8,528 bases of DNA from an uncultured Bacteroidales bacterium (lineage in GTDB: Bacteria > Bacteroidota > Bacteroidia > Bacteroidales > UBA932), in the NCBI GenBank assembly GCA_934702165.1, contig CAKUYG010000089.1:1-8528 (forward strand). Direction: 5' to 3'. How positions within the stretch are numbered: position 1 is the first letter of the stretch; every line of letters begins with the position of its first letter. The position numbers were made by a program, and so were the translations under genes. Positions 1-7,746 of the stretch are shown piece by piece. Under the pieces are notes generated by a model. That model did not search any database, was not told the DNA's origin, and saw only the letters and a program-made list of their open reading frames with translations.

Positions 1-25
1 GTGAGAGTAGGCAGCTGCCGCTTTT
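1..25 (+). rRNA. rrf: 5S ribosomal RNA, 3' end only (partial)
   Basis: The first bases contain GAGAGTAGG followed by a CTGCC block. This matches the spacing and sequence of the 3' end of bacterial 5S rRNA; E. coli 5S ends GAGAGTAGG, then 14 bases including CTGCC. Counting the same 14 bases puts the mature end near base 25. A strong intrinsic terminator follows within 3 bases, as expected at the end of an rrn operon. The rest of the gene lies left of the window. The exact 3' end is estimated by analogy with E. coli. Confidence 0.78.
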
Positions 26-27
26 CG

Positions 28-75
28 GAAGTCCCGTGGATGGTCATCAGACCTTCCACGGGACTTCTTCTTTTT
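28..75 (+). terminator. Intrinsic terminator of the upstream rRNA operon
   Basis: A perfect 13-bp stem pairs 28-40 with 55-67. A T-T mismatch follows, then a further 4-bp stem (42-45 with 50-53) closes a 4-base loop. The 3' side runs directly into a T-rich tract (68-75) on the plus strand, so it terminates transcription coming from the 5S rRNA. The last two T's of the tract are also part of the stop codon of the convergent capA-like gene. Read on the minus strand the hairpin is not followed by a T run, so it is not an obvious intrinsic terminator for that gene. Confidence 0.88.
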
Positions 76-1156
76 ATTCAATTCCTGTCGCTTTTTTGAC
101 CCTGTCGAGTGTGGCGATCATATTGTCGTAGTCTGATGGGTTTTTCCATTCTTCCCTCCTGCCTGCCCATTCATCGCAGAATATCGTCTTGTATCCTTCT
201 GTAAGTGTTCCCGGTAGGGTGCACCATGTGAATCTGAGTTCCGGCTCAAGCATTCTTTTTGTACCCGACGCGGTGTCATGTATGAATTTGATTTTTACAA
301 CGAGGCCTAGCCTGGTGTTGCGTGCACTCATGTTTGAGATGGCGTTGCCTGTTGAGTAGATGACAGGGACATTCTTTATATGTGTTGTGTCCTGGACCAC
401 ATGGGGGTGTGCTCCCACTATCACATCGGTTCCTTGTGAGATGAGCCTTCCGGCCCATTCTTCCTGTTTTCTGTCATGATTGAGTTCATATTCTGTCCCC
501 CAGTGAGGTATCGCGATCATGAAGTCGGCCTCAAGTTCTTTGCCCCTGTGTATCGCTGACAGGACGTCTTCCTCACGCATCATGTTCACTGCCGGCCAGC
601 CTGGATTTTTTCCTGCCGGATTGTTGGTTCCATAGGTGAAATTGAGTATTGCAAGCCTGATCCCATGGGCGTTTACCAGTAAAGGGTAGTTGTTTCTCAA
701 TGAAATGCTGTCGGCTGCTGCACCGCTATGTTTTACTCCAAGCGTGTCGTATACGTTGAGCGTGCGTGCGAGTCCACGTCTTCCCCTGTCGAGAATGTGG
801 TTATTGGCGGTAAGCAGTACATCGACACCGCAGTCCTCTACAATGTAGCGTGCATATTCGTCTGGGGCGGAGAATGCGGGATATCCGCTGTATGGCTGAC
901 CGCCCAGTGAGAATTCCATGTTGGCTATGGCGATGTCCGCCTGTCTGAGTTCGTGTCTTATGCCTTCGAGGAAAGTCGTGCAGTCGTACTCAAGTTGCCT
1001 GCTGTGCATCATGACATCCCCTATTATGACCACGTTTACGGTATCCGTCCCATGGCCGATCGGCTTCGGGAACGGGACAGGGTATTCTTGAATCTGTGCG
1101 GCGGCAAGCGCACAAGTCAGCAGAGCTGCTGCTGATATTGGAAGTCGGATAATCAT
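74..1156 (-). CDS. CapA-family periplasmic protein (poly-gamma-glutamate synthesis CapA-like, metallophosphatase fold)
   Basis: This 360-residue protein has a hydrophobic N-terminus (about residues 3-20) that looks like a cleavable signal peptide ending near A20-Q21, so it is probably exported. It carries the CapA/PGA_cap motif set in order: GDVMMH (46-51), NMEF (79-82), TANNHILDRG (116-125), PHWGTEYE (217-224), GAHPH (248-252) and STGN (268-271). These His/Asp/Asn motifs are the metal-binding residues of a calcineurin-like phosphoesterase fold. Some family members act in poly-gamma-glutamate capsule assembly, but most Bacteroidetes copies are uncharacterised, and no pgsB/pgsC-like genes are present here, so a capsule role is not supported. 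The length is normal for the family and no motif appears broken. The ATG at 1156 is preceded at a short distance by a TATATTTG promoter box. The gene is convergent with the rRNA operon and divergent from the SPOR gene. Confidence 0.9.
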   Translation of the reverse strand: MIIRLPISAAALLTCALAAAQIQEYPVPFPKPIGHGTDTVNVVIIGDVMMHSRQLEYDCTTFLEGIRHELRQADIAIANMEFSLGGQPYSGYPAFSAPDEYARYIVEDCGVDVLLTANNHILDRGRRGLARTLNVYDTLGVKHSGAAADSISLRNNYPLLVNAHGIRLAILNFTYGTNNPAGKNPGWPAVNMMREEDVLSAIHRGKELEADFMIAIPHWGTEYELNHDRKQEEWAGRLISQGTDVIVGAHPHVVQDTTHIKNVPVIYSTGNAISNMSARNTRLGLVVKIKFIHDTASGTKRMLEPELRFTWCTLPGTLTEGYKTIFCDEWAGRREEWKNPSDYDNMIATLDRVKKATGIE

Positions 1157-1163
1157 ACTGTGG

Positions 1164-1171
1164 CAAATATA
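1164..1171 (-). promoter_or_regulatory. Bacteroidetes-type -7 box for the capA-like gene
   Basis: Read on the minus strand these bases are TATATTTG, a full match to the Bacteroidetes sigma-factor -7 consensus TAnnTTTG. Only 7 bases separate it from the ATG at 1156, so the transcript would have a very short leader or none. A -33 element is weak: only a TTAG-like match lies about 21 bp upstream. No Shine-Dalgarno sequence is visible. Confidence 0.6.
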
Positions 1172-1193
1172 AGATAACTTCTGAAAGTTTTGC

Positions 1194-1201
1194 TAAATTT
1201 G
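1194..1201 (+). promoter_or_regulatory. Bacteroidetes-type -7 box for the SPOR-M28-leuS-yitT operon
   Basis: TAAATTTG fully matches TAnnTTTG. It ends 6 bases before the ATG at 1208, implying a leaderless or nearly leaderless mRNA. The region where the -33 element should lie (about 1165-1175) overlaps the opposing -7 box of the capA-like gene, and no good TTTG is seen there. The box also argues against a start at the upstream ATG at 1190, which would lie upstream of the expected transcription start. Confidence 0.6.
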
Positions 1202-1207
1202 CATCTT

Positions 1208-1726
1208 ATGAATAAGTTGTCCATAGCGGTTCTTGTTGTGCTTACCCTTCCTTTGTTGAGCGGCTGCGATCTTTTCCGGAAGATGGCCGGCCGTCCGACG
1301 TCTGACCAGATTGAGGCGAAGAGGCTCTATATTGAGCAGCAGGAAAAGGGGCATCGCAACCGTCTGGATTCACTCAAGGAGATGCAGAAGCAGATTTCGG
1401 ACTCTCTTGAAATACTCGATTCGATACGTTCAATCCGGAGTTCGGTGGTACAGGCACGCCAGCTCCCGGATGACGTCAGGTCTTCTCTTTCCAAGCGTTA
1501 TTATGTGATCATAGGTGCGTTCGGCAATGCTGACAATGCTGCGAAATGTCTCCAGAATGCGGAGGAGAACGGGTATTCCGGTGTGAAGATAAAATACCTC
1601 AACGGATTCACCGCGGTAGGCATTTGCCCTTGTGATGAGCTTTCCGATGCTTACGCTTCGCTGCGTAAGGTGCGGGACAGCGGCTTCTGTACGGATGCCT
1701 GGATTTTGGAAAACGCGGGGCGATGA
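1208..1726 (+). CDS. SPOR-domain lipoprotein
   Basis: A 172-residue protein. I chose the start at 1208 because it gives a compact lipoprotein signal peptide with lipobox LLSGC (16-20) and lipidated Cys20; the in-frame ATG at 1190 adds six residues and lies upstream of the probable transcription start. Residues about 32-80 are charged, heptad-like and probably coiled coil. Residues about 97-168 form a SPOR domain: YYVIIGAF opening, a helix with conserved Ala/Asn residues, a central NGFTAVGI strand, then a helix and closing DAWIL strand. SPOR domains bind peptidoglycan glycan strands stripped of stem peptides, often at division sites, so this is probably an envelope lipoprotein facing the cell wall. 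Its stop overlaps the next start in an ATGA, suggesting translational coupling. Three cysteines (140, 142, 161) within the SPOR domain are notable. Its specific partner is unknown. Confidence 0.88.
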   Translation: MNKLSIAVLVVLTLPLLSGCDLFRKMAGRPTSDQIEAKRLYIEQQEKGHRNRLDSLKEMQKQISDSLEILDSIRSIRSSVVQARQLPDDVRSSLSKRYYVIIGAFGNADNAAKCLQNAEENGYSGVKIKYLNGFTAVGICPCDELSDAYASLRKVRDSGFCTDAWILENAGR

Positions 1727-3051
1727 AGAGGCGGATTTCCATATTGCTGTTGTTGCTTCTTCCAGTTGTCTGTGCTTCAGCGCAGTTCGCTGGACCTAAC
1801 CTGCAGGATCTTGATGACAGCGAGGTTGTGGCTGACATGAAGAAGCAGGTGGCTTACCTTTCTTCAGCAATGCTTGAGGGCCGCAAGGCCGGCTCAGAAG
1901 GGGAGAAGGATGCCGCGAGGTATGTGTCGGAGGTCCTTTCATCCTACGGCATAGACCTGCTCAGCGGTGAAGACGGGGAACTCTTTGGACTCAGGCAGGA
2001 GAACGGGGATACGCTCCGCTCCCGGAATGTGATAGGGTTCATTCCCGGTTATGATCCGGAACTCCGTGATCATTATATTGTGATAGGTGCCAGGCTTGAC
2101 AACCTTGGGACAACGGAGATGACGGTGGACGGGGAAGTGCGCCATACTGTATACTATGGGGCCAACGGCAACGCTTCCGGTCTTGCCATGCTTATGCAAC
2201 TGGCCCGGAAACTCAAGACCAACAGCGTGTTGCTGCGTCGTTCGGTGATAATTGCCGCTTTCGGTTCTTCACTTGAGATGGGCGCGGGGGCCTGGTATTT
2301 TCTCAACAGGTCTTTTGCCGGTGCGCCCAACATTGATGCCATGATCAATCTTGACATGCTGGGCACAGGTTCCTCCGGTTTTTATGCCTATACGGCTTCC
2401 AATCAGGATCTGAACGCTATCGTGACGAGGCTTTCAGGCACTTTGCAGCCTGTCCAGCCGAAACTTGTAACGCTTGAACCGGTCAATTCGGATCACAAGC
2501 TGTTTTACGAAAAGGGCATTCCGTCGATATTCTTCACCACCGGGATGTATCCGGAGTACAACTCCGCCAAAGACACTGCATCCGTGCTTGAGTATGATGA
2601 CATGGAGCGTGAATTGGAGTATATCTACAATTTCACTCTTGAACTCGTCAACGGAGTCAAGCCCGAGTTCAGGGCGAAGGATGAGAGAGGCCGGAAGTAC
2701 GTCAAGGACGAGTCCGTGGTGCCGTATTATGAGTGTGACGTGAAGCCGGTTTTTCTCGGATCTTCGGATCCGTCCGTATTCATGAGCAAATGGGTCTATG
2801 TCTACCTCCGTTATCCACGTGAGGCGGTCGAGGCTGGAGTGCAAGGGCGCGTCCTTGTGGACTTCGTGATAGACGAACGTGGCAAAGTGAAAGATGTCAA
2901 GGTGATACGTGGTGTGAGCGATTCTCTTGATGCGGAGGCTGTCAGGGTGATAAGTGCATCTCCTGACTGGAGACCGGCCCGTGTGCGCGGAAAGAAGGTC
3001 AAGTGCGAGATGTCGCTGTATGTGGATTTCAAACTGGAAAGAAGAAAATAA
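1723..3051 (+). CDS. M28-fold (probably inactive peptidase) periplasmic protein with C-terminal TonB domain
   Basis: A 442-residue protein with a type I signal peptide (KRR, Leu-rich core, ASA-Q cut after residue 20). Residues about 38-315 read as a complete M28 aminopeptidase-like domain: the [17 protein letters not shown] opening, GANGNASG (146-153), INLDMLG (208-214), SDH (256-258) and [10 protein letters not shown]. Key metal and catalytic residues are changed. The expected His in GAHxD is R124, the bridging Asp of GANDNASG is G149, the catalytic Glu-Glu pair falls at S183-L184, and the late His before KDT is N280; D211 is kept. Residues about 360-440 form a TonB C-terminal domain (YP at 364-365, [19 protein letters not shown]). 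There is no transmembrane anchor or proline-rich linker as in classical TonB. Peptidase activity is therefore unlikely; a binding or scaffold role is inferred. It overlaps the SPOR gene by 4 bp and ends 4 bp before leuS. Confidence 0.87.
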   Translation: MKRRISILLLLLLPVVCASAQFAGPNLQDLDDSEVVADMKKQVAYLSSAMLEGRKAGSEGEKDAARYVSEVLSSYGIDLLSGEDGELFGLRQENGDTLRSRNVIGFIPGYDPELRDHYIVIGARLDNLGTTEMTVDGEVRHTVYYGANGNASGLAMLMQLARKLKTNSVLLRRSVIIAAFGSSLEMGAGAWYFLNRSFAGAPNIDAMINLDMLGTGSSGFYAYTASNQDLNAIVTRLSGTLQPVQPKLVTLEPVNSDHKLFYEKGIPSIFFTTGMYPEYNSAKDTASVLEYDDMERELEYIYNFTLELVNGVKPEFRAKDERGRKYVKDESVVPYYECDVKPVFLGSSDPSVFMSKWVYVYLRYPREAVEAGVQGRVLVDFVIDERGKVKDVKVIRGVSDSLDAEAVRVISASPDWRPARVRGKKVKCEMSLYVDFKLERRK

Positions 3052-3055
3052 AGAT

Positions 3056-5791
3056 ATGGATTACGATTTCAAGTCAATCGAGAGCAAGTGGCAGGCCGTT
3101 TGGGCTGCGGAAAAAGAGTACAAGGTGACAGAGGACAAGTCCAGGCCGAAATGTTATGTGCTGGACATGTTCCCTTATCCTTCGGGAGCCGGACTTCATG
3201 TAGGACACCCGCTGGGTTATATCGCAAGTGACATCTATTCGAGATACAAGAGGCTGAAAGGCTACAATGTACTCCATCCTATGGGATATGATGCTTTCGG
3301 GCTTCCGGCAGAGCAGTATGCCATACAGACAGGTCAGCATCCGGAGGTGACGACAGAACGCAACATAGCCAGATACAGGGAGCAGCTGGACAGGATCGGC
3401 TTCTCGTATGACTGGGACAGGGAAGTGCGCACCTGCGATCCGGATTACTATAAGTGGACGCAGTGGGCTTTCCTGAAGATGTTCGACAGCTGGTATGATC
3501 CTGCGCAGGACAAGGCGCGTCCGATTTCGGAGCTCGTTGCCAAGTTCGAAACCACCGGGTATGAGGATGTGACCCCTCAGCTCTGGGCAGAAGCCTCGGA
3601 AAAGGAGAAGTCCGACATACTGATGAAGTACAGGATAGCATACCAGGGCGAGACATCTGTCAACTGGTGCGAAGGTCTGGGGACTGTGCTTGCCAATGAC
3701 GAGGTCAAGGACGGCCTTAGCGTGCGCGGAGGCTTTCCGGTGGAGCAGAAGAAGATGACCCAGTGGCAGCTGCGTGTCTCCGCGTATGCGGAGAGGCTTC
3801 TTGACTCTCTCGATTCTCTAGACTGGACTGACTCGCTGAAAGAGATGCAGCGCAACTGGATAGGCAAATCGGAAGGTACGGAGATGGTGTTCGACACCGT
3901 TTGCGGTGACCGCCACCTGCCAGTGACCATCTTTACCACCAGAGCTGACACCATATTCGGCGTGACATTCATGGTGCTTGCACCTGAAAGTGAGCTCGTC
4001 GATCAGCTGACAGCTCCGGAATGTCGTGAAGAGGTGGAAAAATATATCGCTTATGTCAAGAAGAAGACTGAGCGGGAGCGTCTTTCTGAGACGAAGAGCG
4101 TTACAGGCGTGTTTACGGGTTCGTATGGAATAAATCCGCTGAACGGCAAGGAGGTGCCGATATGGATCTCCGAGTATGTGCTTGCCGGCTACGGGACGGG
4201 GGCCATCATGGCCGTGCCTGCCCATGACAGCCGGGACTATGCTTTTGCAAAAAAATTCGGTCTCCCGATCATCCCGCTGATTGAAGGTTGCGATGTGTCG
4301 GAAGAGAGTTTCGATGCTAAGGACGGCGTAATGTGCAATTCCGGTTTCCTTGACGGAATGCCGGTGAAAAAGGCCATCGAGGCGGCAAAGGATTATGTGG
4401 AGGCACATGGTTTAGGTCACCGCAAGACAAATTTCCGTCTTCGCGATGCGATATTCTCCCGCCAGCGCTATTGGGGTGAGCCGTTCCCGATTTATTACAA
4501 GGACGGCATACCGACACCTCTGCCGGAGTCTGAACTTCCGCTCAGGCTTCCGGAGATAGACTCTTTCAAACCATCTCCGGACGGACAGCCGCCGCTTGCG
4601 CGTGCGAAGGACTGGACATACAAGGGTTATCCGCTCGAAAAGAGCACCATGCCTGGATTTGCAGGATCGAGCGCATATTATCTGCGCTATATGGATCCGC
4701 ACGATGACAAGGCTCTGGTGAGCATGGAGGCTGACGAGTATTGGAGAAATGTTGACCTCTACGTGGGAGGTACCGAGCATGCGACAGGGCATCTCATCTA
4801 TTCCCGCTTCTGGAACAAGTTCCTCTTCGATCTCGGGTACGTATGTGAGGACGAGCCGTTCCGCAAACTGGTCAACCAGGGTATGATACAGGGCCGCTCC
4901 AGCTTTGTATACAGGATTGTTGGGACGAACAGGTTCGTTTCCTGCGGGCTAAAGGACCAGTACGACACCACGGAAATCCACGTTGACATCAATATCGTGC
5001 ATAATGACAGGCTCGACCTTGAGGCGTTCAGGAAGTGGCGCCCGGAGTTCGCCGATGCCGAGTTCGTACTTGAGAACGGGGAGTATGTGTGCGGCTGGGC
5101 AGTGGAGAAGATGAGCAAGTCCATGTACAATGTTGTAAACCCTGATGTTATATGTGATACGTATGGTGCCGATACGCTGCGTCTTTATGAGATGTTCCTC
5201 GGTCCTGTGGAGCAGAGCAAGCCTTGGGACACCAAGGGTATCGACGGGGTGAACCGCTTTCTGAAGAAATTCTGGAGGCTTTTCTACGACAGGGACAAAT
5301 GGCTCGTGACAGATGAGAAGGCTTCTGCCGCTGAACTCAAAGTGCTCCATAAGCTCATCGCCAAAGAGCAGGAGGACATAGAGAACTTCTCCTACAACAC
5401 GACGGTCAGCGCGTTCATGATTGCGGTCAACGATCTCACGTCCATGAAATGCAGTAAGAAGGAAGTCCTTGAGAAGATGGTGGTGCTGCTGTGTCCTTTC
5501 GCTCCTCACATCAGCGAGGAACTCTGGCATGCTCTCGGACATACGAGGAGCGTTGCAGAGGCCTCTTTCCCTGAATACGTGGCAGCGTATGCCGCCGAGG
5601 ACAATGTGACATATCCTGTCCAGTTCAACGGCAAGGTCCGTTTCACTGTAGACATGCCGAAAAGCGCTTCTCCGTCCGAGGTCGAGTCTAAGGTCCGGGC
5701 AATGGACCAGACGGCGAAATGGGCATCCGGGATGAACATCGTCAAGGTGATAGTCGTACCTGGAAGAATCATCAATATCGTATTGAAATAA
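3056..5791 (+). CDS. leuS: Leucyl-tRNA synthetase
   Basis: A 911-residue class Ia aminoacyl-tRNA synthetase that charges tRNA-Leu in the cytoplasm. The start at 3056 gives the N-terminus [13 protein letters not shown]; an upstream in-frame ATG at 2954 would extend into the M28 gene and adds residues unlike the family. Visible signatures are the HIGH-type motif HVGH (48-51) within [15 protein letters not shown], the CP1 editing domain with TTRADTIFG and [16 protein letters not shown] (conserved editing Asp at 394), [30 protein letters not shown], and KMSKS (685-689). The stretch before KMSKS is a long leucine-specific insert of the type seen in Bacteroides enzymes. The C-terminal anticodon-binding and tail regions are present (APHISEELW). 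All catalytic motifs are intact. From memory, Bacteroides LeuRS is about 940 residues, so this one seems somewhat shorter, mainly in surface loops. It sits 4 bp after the M28-fold gene and abuts the first yitT gene. Confidence 0.98.
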   Translation: MDYDFKSIESKWQAVWAAEKEYKVTEDKSRPKCYVLDMFPYPSGAGLHVGHPLGYIASDIYSRYKRLKGYNVLHPMGYDAFGLPAEQYAIQTGQHPEVTTERNIARYREQLDRIGFSYDWDREVRTCDPDYYKWTQWAFLKMFDSWYDPAQDKARPISELVAKFETTGYEDVTPQLWAEASEKEKSDILMKYRIAYQGETSVNWCEGLGTVLANDEVKDGLSVRGGFPVEQKKMTQWQLRVSAYAERLLDSLDSLDWTDSLKEMQRNWIGKSEGTEMVFDTVCGDRHLPVTIFTTRADTIFGVTFMVLAPESELVDQLTAPECREEVEKYIAYVKKKTERERLSETKSVTGVFTGSYGINPLNGKEVPIWISEYVLAGYGTGAIMAVPAHDSRDYAFAKKFGLPIIPLIEGCDVSEESFDAKDGVMCNSGFLDGMPVKKAIEAAKDYVEAHGLGHRKTNFRLRDAIFSRQRYWGEPFPIYYKDGIPTPLPESELPLRLPEIDSFKPSPDGQPPLARAKDWTYKGYPLEKSTMPGFAGSSAYYLRYMDPHDDKALVSMEADEYWRNVDLYVGGTEHATGHLIYSRFWNKFLFDLGYVCEDEPFRKLVNQGMIQGRSSFVYRIVGTNRFVSCGLKDQYDTTEIHVDINIVHNDRLDLEAFRKWRPEFADAEFVLENGEYVCGWAVEKMSKSMYNVVNPDVICDTYGADTLRLYEMFLGPVEQSKPWDTKGIDGVNRFLKKFWRLFYDRDKWLVTDEKASAAELKVLHKLIAKEQEDIENFSYNTTVSAFMIAVNDLTSMKCSKKEVLEKMVVLLCPFAPHISEELWHALGHTRSVAEASFPEYVAAYAAEDNVTYPVQFNGKVRFTVDMPKSASPSEVESKVRAMDQTAKWASGMNIVKVIVVPGRIINIVLK

Positions 5792-6721
5792 ATGCAACTG
5801 AAATTTGGAAAAATCGATGTGAAGAAGATCCTGCGGGACTACTTTATGTTGACTGTAGCCTGTTTCTTCTTCGCCATGGCCTGGGAGTGCTTCATGATCC
5901 CCAACGGCATGGCGGCCGGCGGGATGATGGGTCTGTGCACCATCATCCAGTATGCGACAGGTGGTCTGGTGCAGGCACAGTTCTCATACGTGGTCATCAA
6001 TGCTGTCCTCATAATCATCGCTGTCCTTGTGATGGGTATAGGATTCGGCTTCAAGACCATCTATTGCATCATAGTCTCGACCTTGGCGATGGGGCTTGTC
6101 TCCAGGCTCCAGGCATTGCATTGCGTGCCCGGCGGCTTCTTCTATATTCAGGAACGGGTCCTCATACCGATTGTGGCCGGAGCATTCGAGGCCCTCGGGA
6201 TTGGACTTGTACTGCGCTATGGCGGAAGTACTGGAGGTACTGATATCGTGGCACTTATGGTCAACAAGTATTGGCCTGTGTCTTTGAGTACTGCTTTTCT
6301 TGTGGCAGATCTGATCATCTGCTCGCTGCTGCTTTTCCTTCCGGGCAAAAATTTTTCGGACATGTGCTATGGTCTCGAAGAGGTATGTGTGTTCTCGATG
6401 CTGATAGACACGGTGGTAGGGGGAAAGCGCTCGTCCTACCAGCTCATGGTATTCTCGGAGAAGTACGGGGAAATTGCAGACCACATAATCAAGAATATGG
6501 ATCGTGGTGTGACATTGCTCAAGGCGCAAGGATGGTTTACCAAGAAAGACAAGAACGTTCTCTATATCCTTATCAGCCAAAGAGAGTTGCCGGCGTTGAC
6601 CAAAGTCATAAAGGATACTGATCCCAAGGCGTTCATGTCGGTGTCTCCGACCAACAATGTCTATGGCGAGGGCTTTGAGGAGATCAAAACCGGGGTGAAG
6701 TTCGGCAAAAAAAAGCAGTAG
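5792..6721 (+). CDS. YitT-family membrane protein (first paralogue)
   Basis: A 309-residue protein with an N-terminal block of about five to six hydrophobic segments (roughly 17-36, 43-59, 66-84, 88-104, 122-142 and 166-184) and a soluble C-terminal DUF2179 domain (about 216-298). The family signature GGSTGGTDIVALMVNKY (144-160) is clear, as are IPNGMAAGGMMG in the first loop and GVTLLKAQGWFT (239-250) in the DUF2179 part. YitT proteins are widespread inner-membrane proteins presumed to be transporters, but substrates are unknown. The C-terminal domain is thought to be regulatory or ligand binding. The ATG follows the leuS stop codon with no spacer, so translation is probably coupled. It pairs with the next gene as a tandem duplicate. 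No missing core motif was noticed. Confidence 0.92.
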   Translation: MQLKFGKIDVKKILRDYFMLTVACFFFAMAWECFMIPNGMAAGGMMGLCTIIQYATGGLVQAQFSYVVINAVLIIIAVLVMGIGFGFKTIYCIIVSTLAMGLVSRLQALHCVPGGFFYIQERVLIPIVAGAFEALGIGLVLRYGGSTGGTDIVALMVNKYWPVSLSTAFLVADLIICSLLLFLPGKNFSDMCYGLEEVCVFSMLIDTVVGGKRSSYQLMVFSEKYGEIADHIIKNMDRGVTLLKAQGWFTKKDKNVLYILISQRELPALTKVIKDTDPKAFMSVSPTNNVYGEGFEEIKTGVKFGKKKQ

Positions 6722-6724
6722 TCT

Positions 6725-7669
6725 ATGCCTTTGATAAAAAGAACATTCTGGACTTGGGTCAAGGAGTATTCCCTGATCACTATAGGTCTGCTCGCATATA
6801 CTGTAGGCTGGTCGCTTTTCCTTGTGCCGAACAATCTTATCGGAGGCGGGGTCACCGGTATTGCTTCCATCATCCAGTATGCTACTGGAATTAAGATCGG
6901 TTACAGCTATTTCGTGATCAATGCGATACTCCTTATCACATCGTTCTTCATCTTGGGGAAAGGCTTCGGTGGAAAGACTATCTATGCCATCATCTTCGCG
7001 TCTGCGTGCCTCAACTTTTTCCAGACAGCCATACCGCATGATATAGTTGAGATCCTCGCTCTCGGCAACGGGAAGCTCATGTGCACGATAATGGGCGGCA
7101 TGATGGCCGGCCTCGGCATCGGGATGACGATGTCTCAGGGCGGAAGCACCGGAGGAACTGATATTATCGCGTTGATAGTGAACAAGTACCGCAATGTCTC
7201 CCCAGGAAGGATGATACTCATGATGGATGTGGTCATCATAACTTCATCTTTTTTCATCCCTTCCTACATGCCGGACGGTTCTCCGATGCCTTGGGCTGAC
7301 AAGATCACGACGGTCGTGTACGGTTTCATCCTTGTACTCACCAACGGCACGGTTGTGGATCTCTATCTGTCGGGATCAAGACAGTCCGTCCAACTCTTCG
7401 TGCTGTCTTCCAAGTATGAGCAGATCGCTGACGCCGTGGTGAAGGACCTCCACAGGGGCGTGACGGTGCTTGATGGAAAGGGATGGTATACTAAGCACAG
7501 CGTGCAGGTCCTGATGATAATCACACGCAAGACGGATCTCAATATACTGTTGAAGTATATAAACAGCATAGATTCCAATGCCTTCATATCGGTCAATTCT
7601 GTGACAGGGGTCTATGGTCAGGGCTTCGATACCATAAAGGGTGATAAAAAAGATAAAAAGACCCCATAA
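6725..7669 (+). CDS. YitT-family membrane protein (second paralogue)
   Basis: A 314-residue paralogue of the preceding protein, starting 3 bp after its stop. It has the same architecture: hydrophobic segments at roughly 15-34, 40-52, 60-77, 84-98, 118-137 and 161-179, then a DUF2179 domain (about 221-304) with GVTVLDGKGWYT (245-256). The signature GGSTGGTDIIALIVNKY (139-155) is nearly identical to that of its neighbour, and the encoding DNA shares 23 of 26 bases (6221-6246 against 7139-7164). The two are otherwise clearly diverged, especially in the 100-120 and 177-195 loops, so the duplication is old. The C-terminus is lysine-rich. Function, presumably transport, is unknown; a hetero-oligomer with the first paralogue is possible but inferred only from adjacency. 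This is the last gene before the operon terminator. Confidence 0.92.
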   Translation: MPLIKRTFWTWVKEYSLITIGLLAYTVGWSLFLVPNNLIGGGVTGIASIIQYATGIKIGYSYFVINAILLITSFFILGKGFGGKTIYAIIFASACLNFFQTAIPHDIVEILALGNGKLMCTIMGGMMAGLGIGMTMSQGGSTGGTDIIALIVNKYRNVSPGRMILMMDVVIITSSFFIPSYMPDGSPMPWADKITTVVYGFILVLTNGTVVDLYLSGSRQSVQLFVLSSKYEQIADAVVKDLHRGVTVLDGKGWYTKHSVQVLMIITRKTDLNILLKYINSIDSNAFISVNSVTGVYGQGFDTIKGDKKDKKTP

Positions 7670-7691
7670 AACATAAAAAAGTCAAGTCGAA

Positions 7692-7724
7692 CCCGCGTTG
7701 ATGATTGTCAGCGCGGGATTTTTA
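7692..7724 (+). terminator. Intrinsic terminator of the leuS-yitT operon
   Basis: A 10-bp stem pairs 7692-7701 with 7708-7717, with one T-G wobble, around a 6-base loop. Its base is a GC-rich CCCGCG/CGCGGG clamp, and a run of five T's (7719-7723) follows. It lies 22 bases past the second yitT stop codon and is oriented for plus-strand transcription. Confidence 0.88.
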
Positions 7725-7735
7725 GTATATATTCG
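7705..7735 (+). promoter_or_regulatory. Possible promoter of the AraC-type regulator gene
   Basis: TATATTCG at 7728-7735 matches the Bacteroidetes -7 consensus TAnnTTTG with one mismatch. TTG at 7705-7707 lies 20 bp upstream, the usual -33 to -7 spacing. The TTG sits in the loop and adjoining part of the preceding terminator hairpin, so promoter and terminator would be interleaved. The box is 11 bases before the ATG at 7747. With one mismatch and a minimal -33 this is a tentative call. Confidence 0.4.
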
Positions 7736-7746
7736 TTGCTGTCAAT

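Noticed and set aside
10..19. Palindrome GGCAGCTGCC near the left edge
   Set aside because: It is explained by the 3' end of 5S rRNA and is not a separate operator or attachment site.
74..1156. CapA-like gene as part of a poly-gamma-glutamate capsule locus
   Set aside because: No ligase or other pgs/cap genes lie nearby; the family name alone does not support capsule synthesis.
1190..1207. Upstream in-frame ATG at 1190 as the start of the SPOR lipoprotein
   Set aside because: It lies upstream of the probable transcription start given the TAAATTTG box and adds six residues before an already complete lipoprotein signal peptide.
2954..3055. Upstream in-frame ATG at 2954 as the start of leuS
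   Set aside because: It would overlap the TonB-domain coding region by almost 100 bases and adds 34 basic, Cys-rich residues not found in LeuRS; the family-like N-terminus begins at 3056.
4949..5797. Minus-strand open frame of 282 codons inside leuS
   Set aside because: Antisense to conserved LeuRS sequence, with low-information His/Arg/Leu-rich translation; a codon-bias artefact.
5984..7039. Long minus-strand open frame (351 codons) across both yitT genes
   Set aside because: It spans the junction of two well-supported genes, its translation resembles no family I recognise and is His/Arg/Asp-rich, as expected of an antisense shadow of membrane-protein codons.
6221..7164. Direct repeat of 26 bases (23 identical) between 6221-6246 and 7139-7164
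   Set aside because: It encodes the conserved GGSTGGTDI signature of two paralogous YitT proteins, so it reflects gene duplication and not a mobile or recombination repeat.
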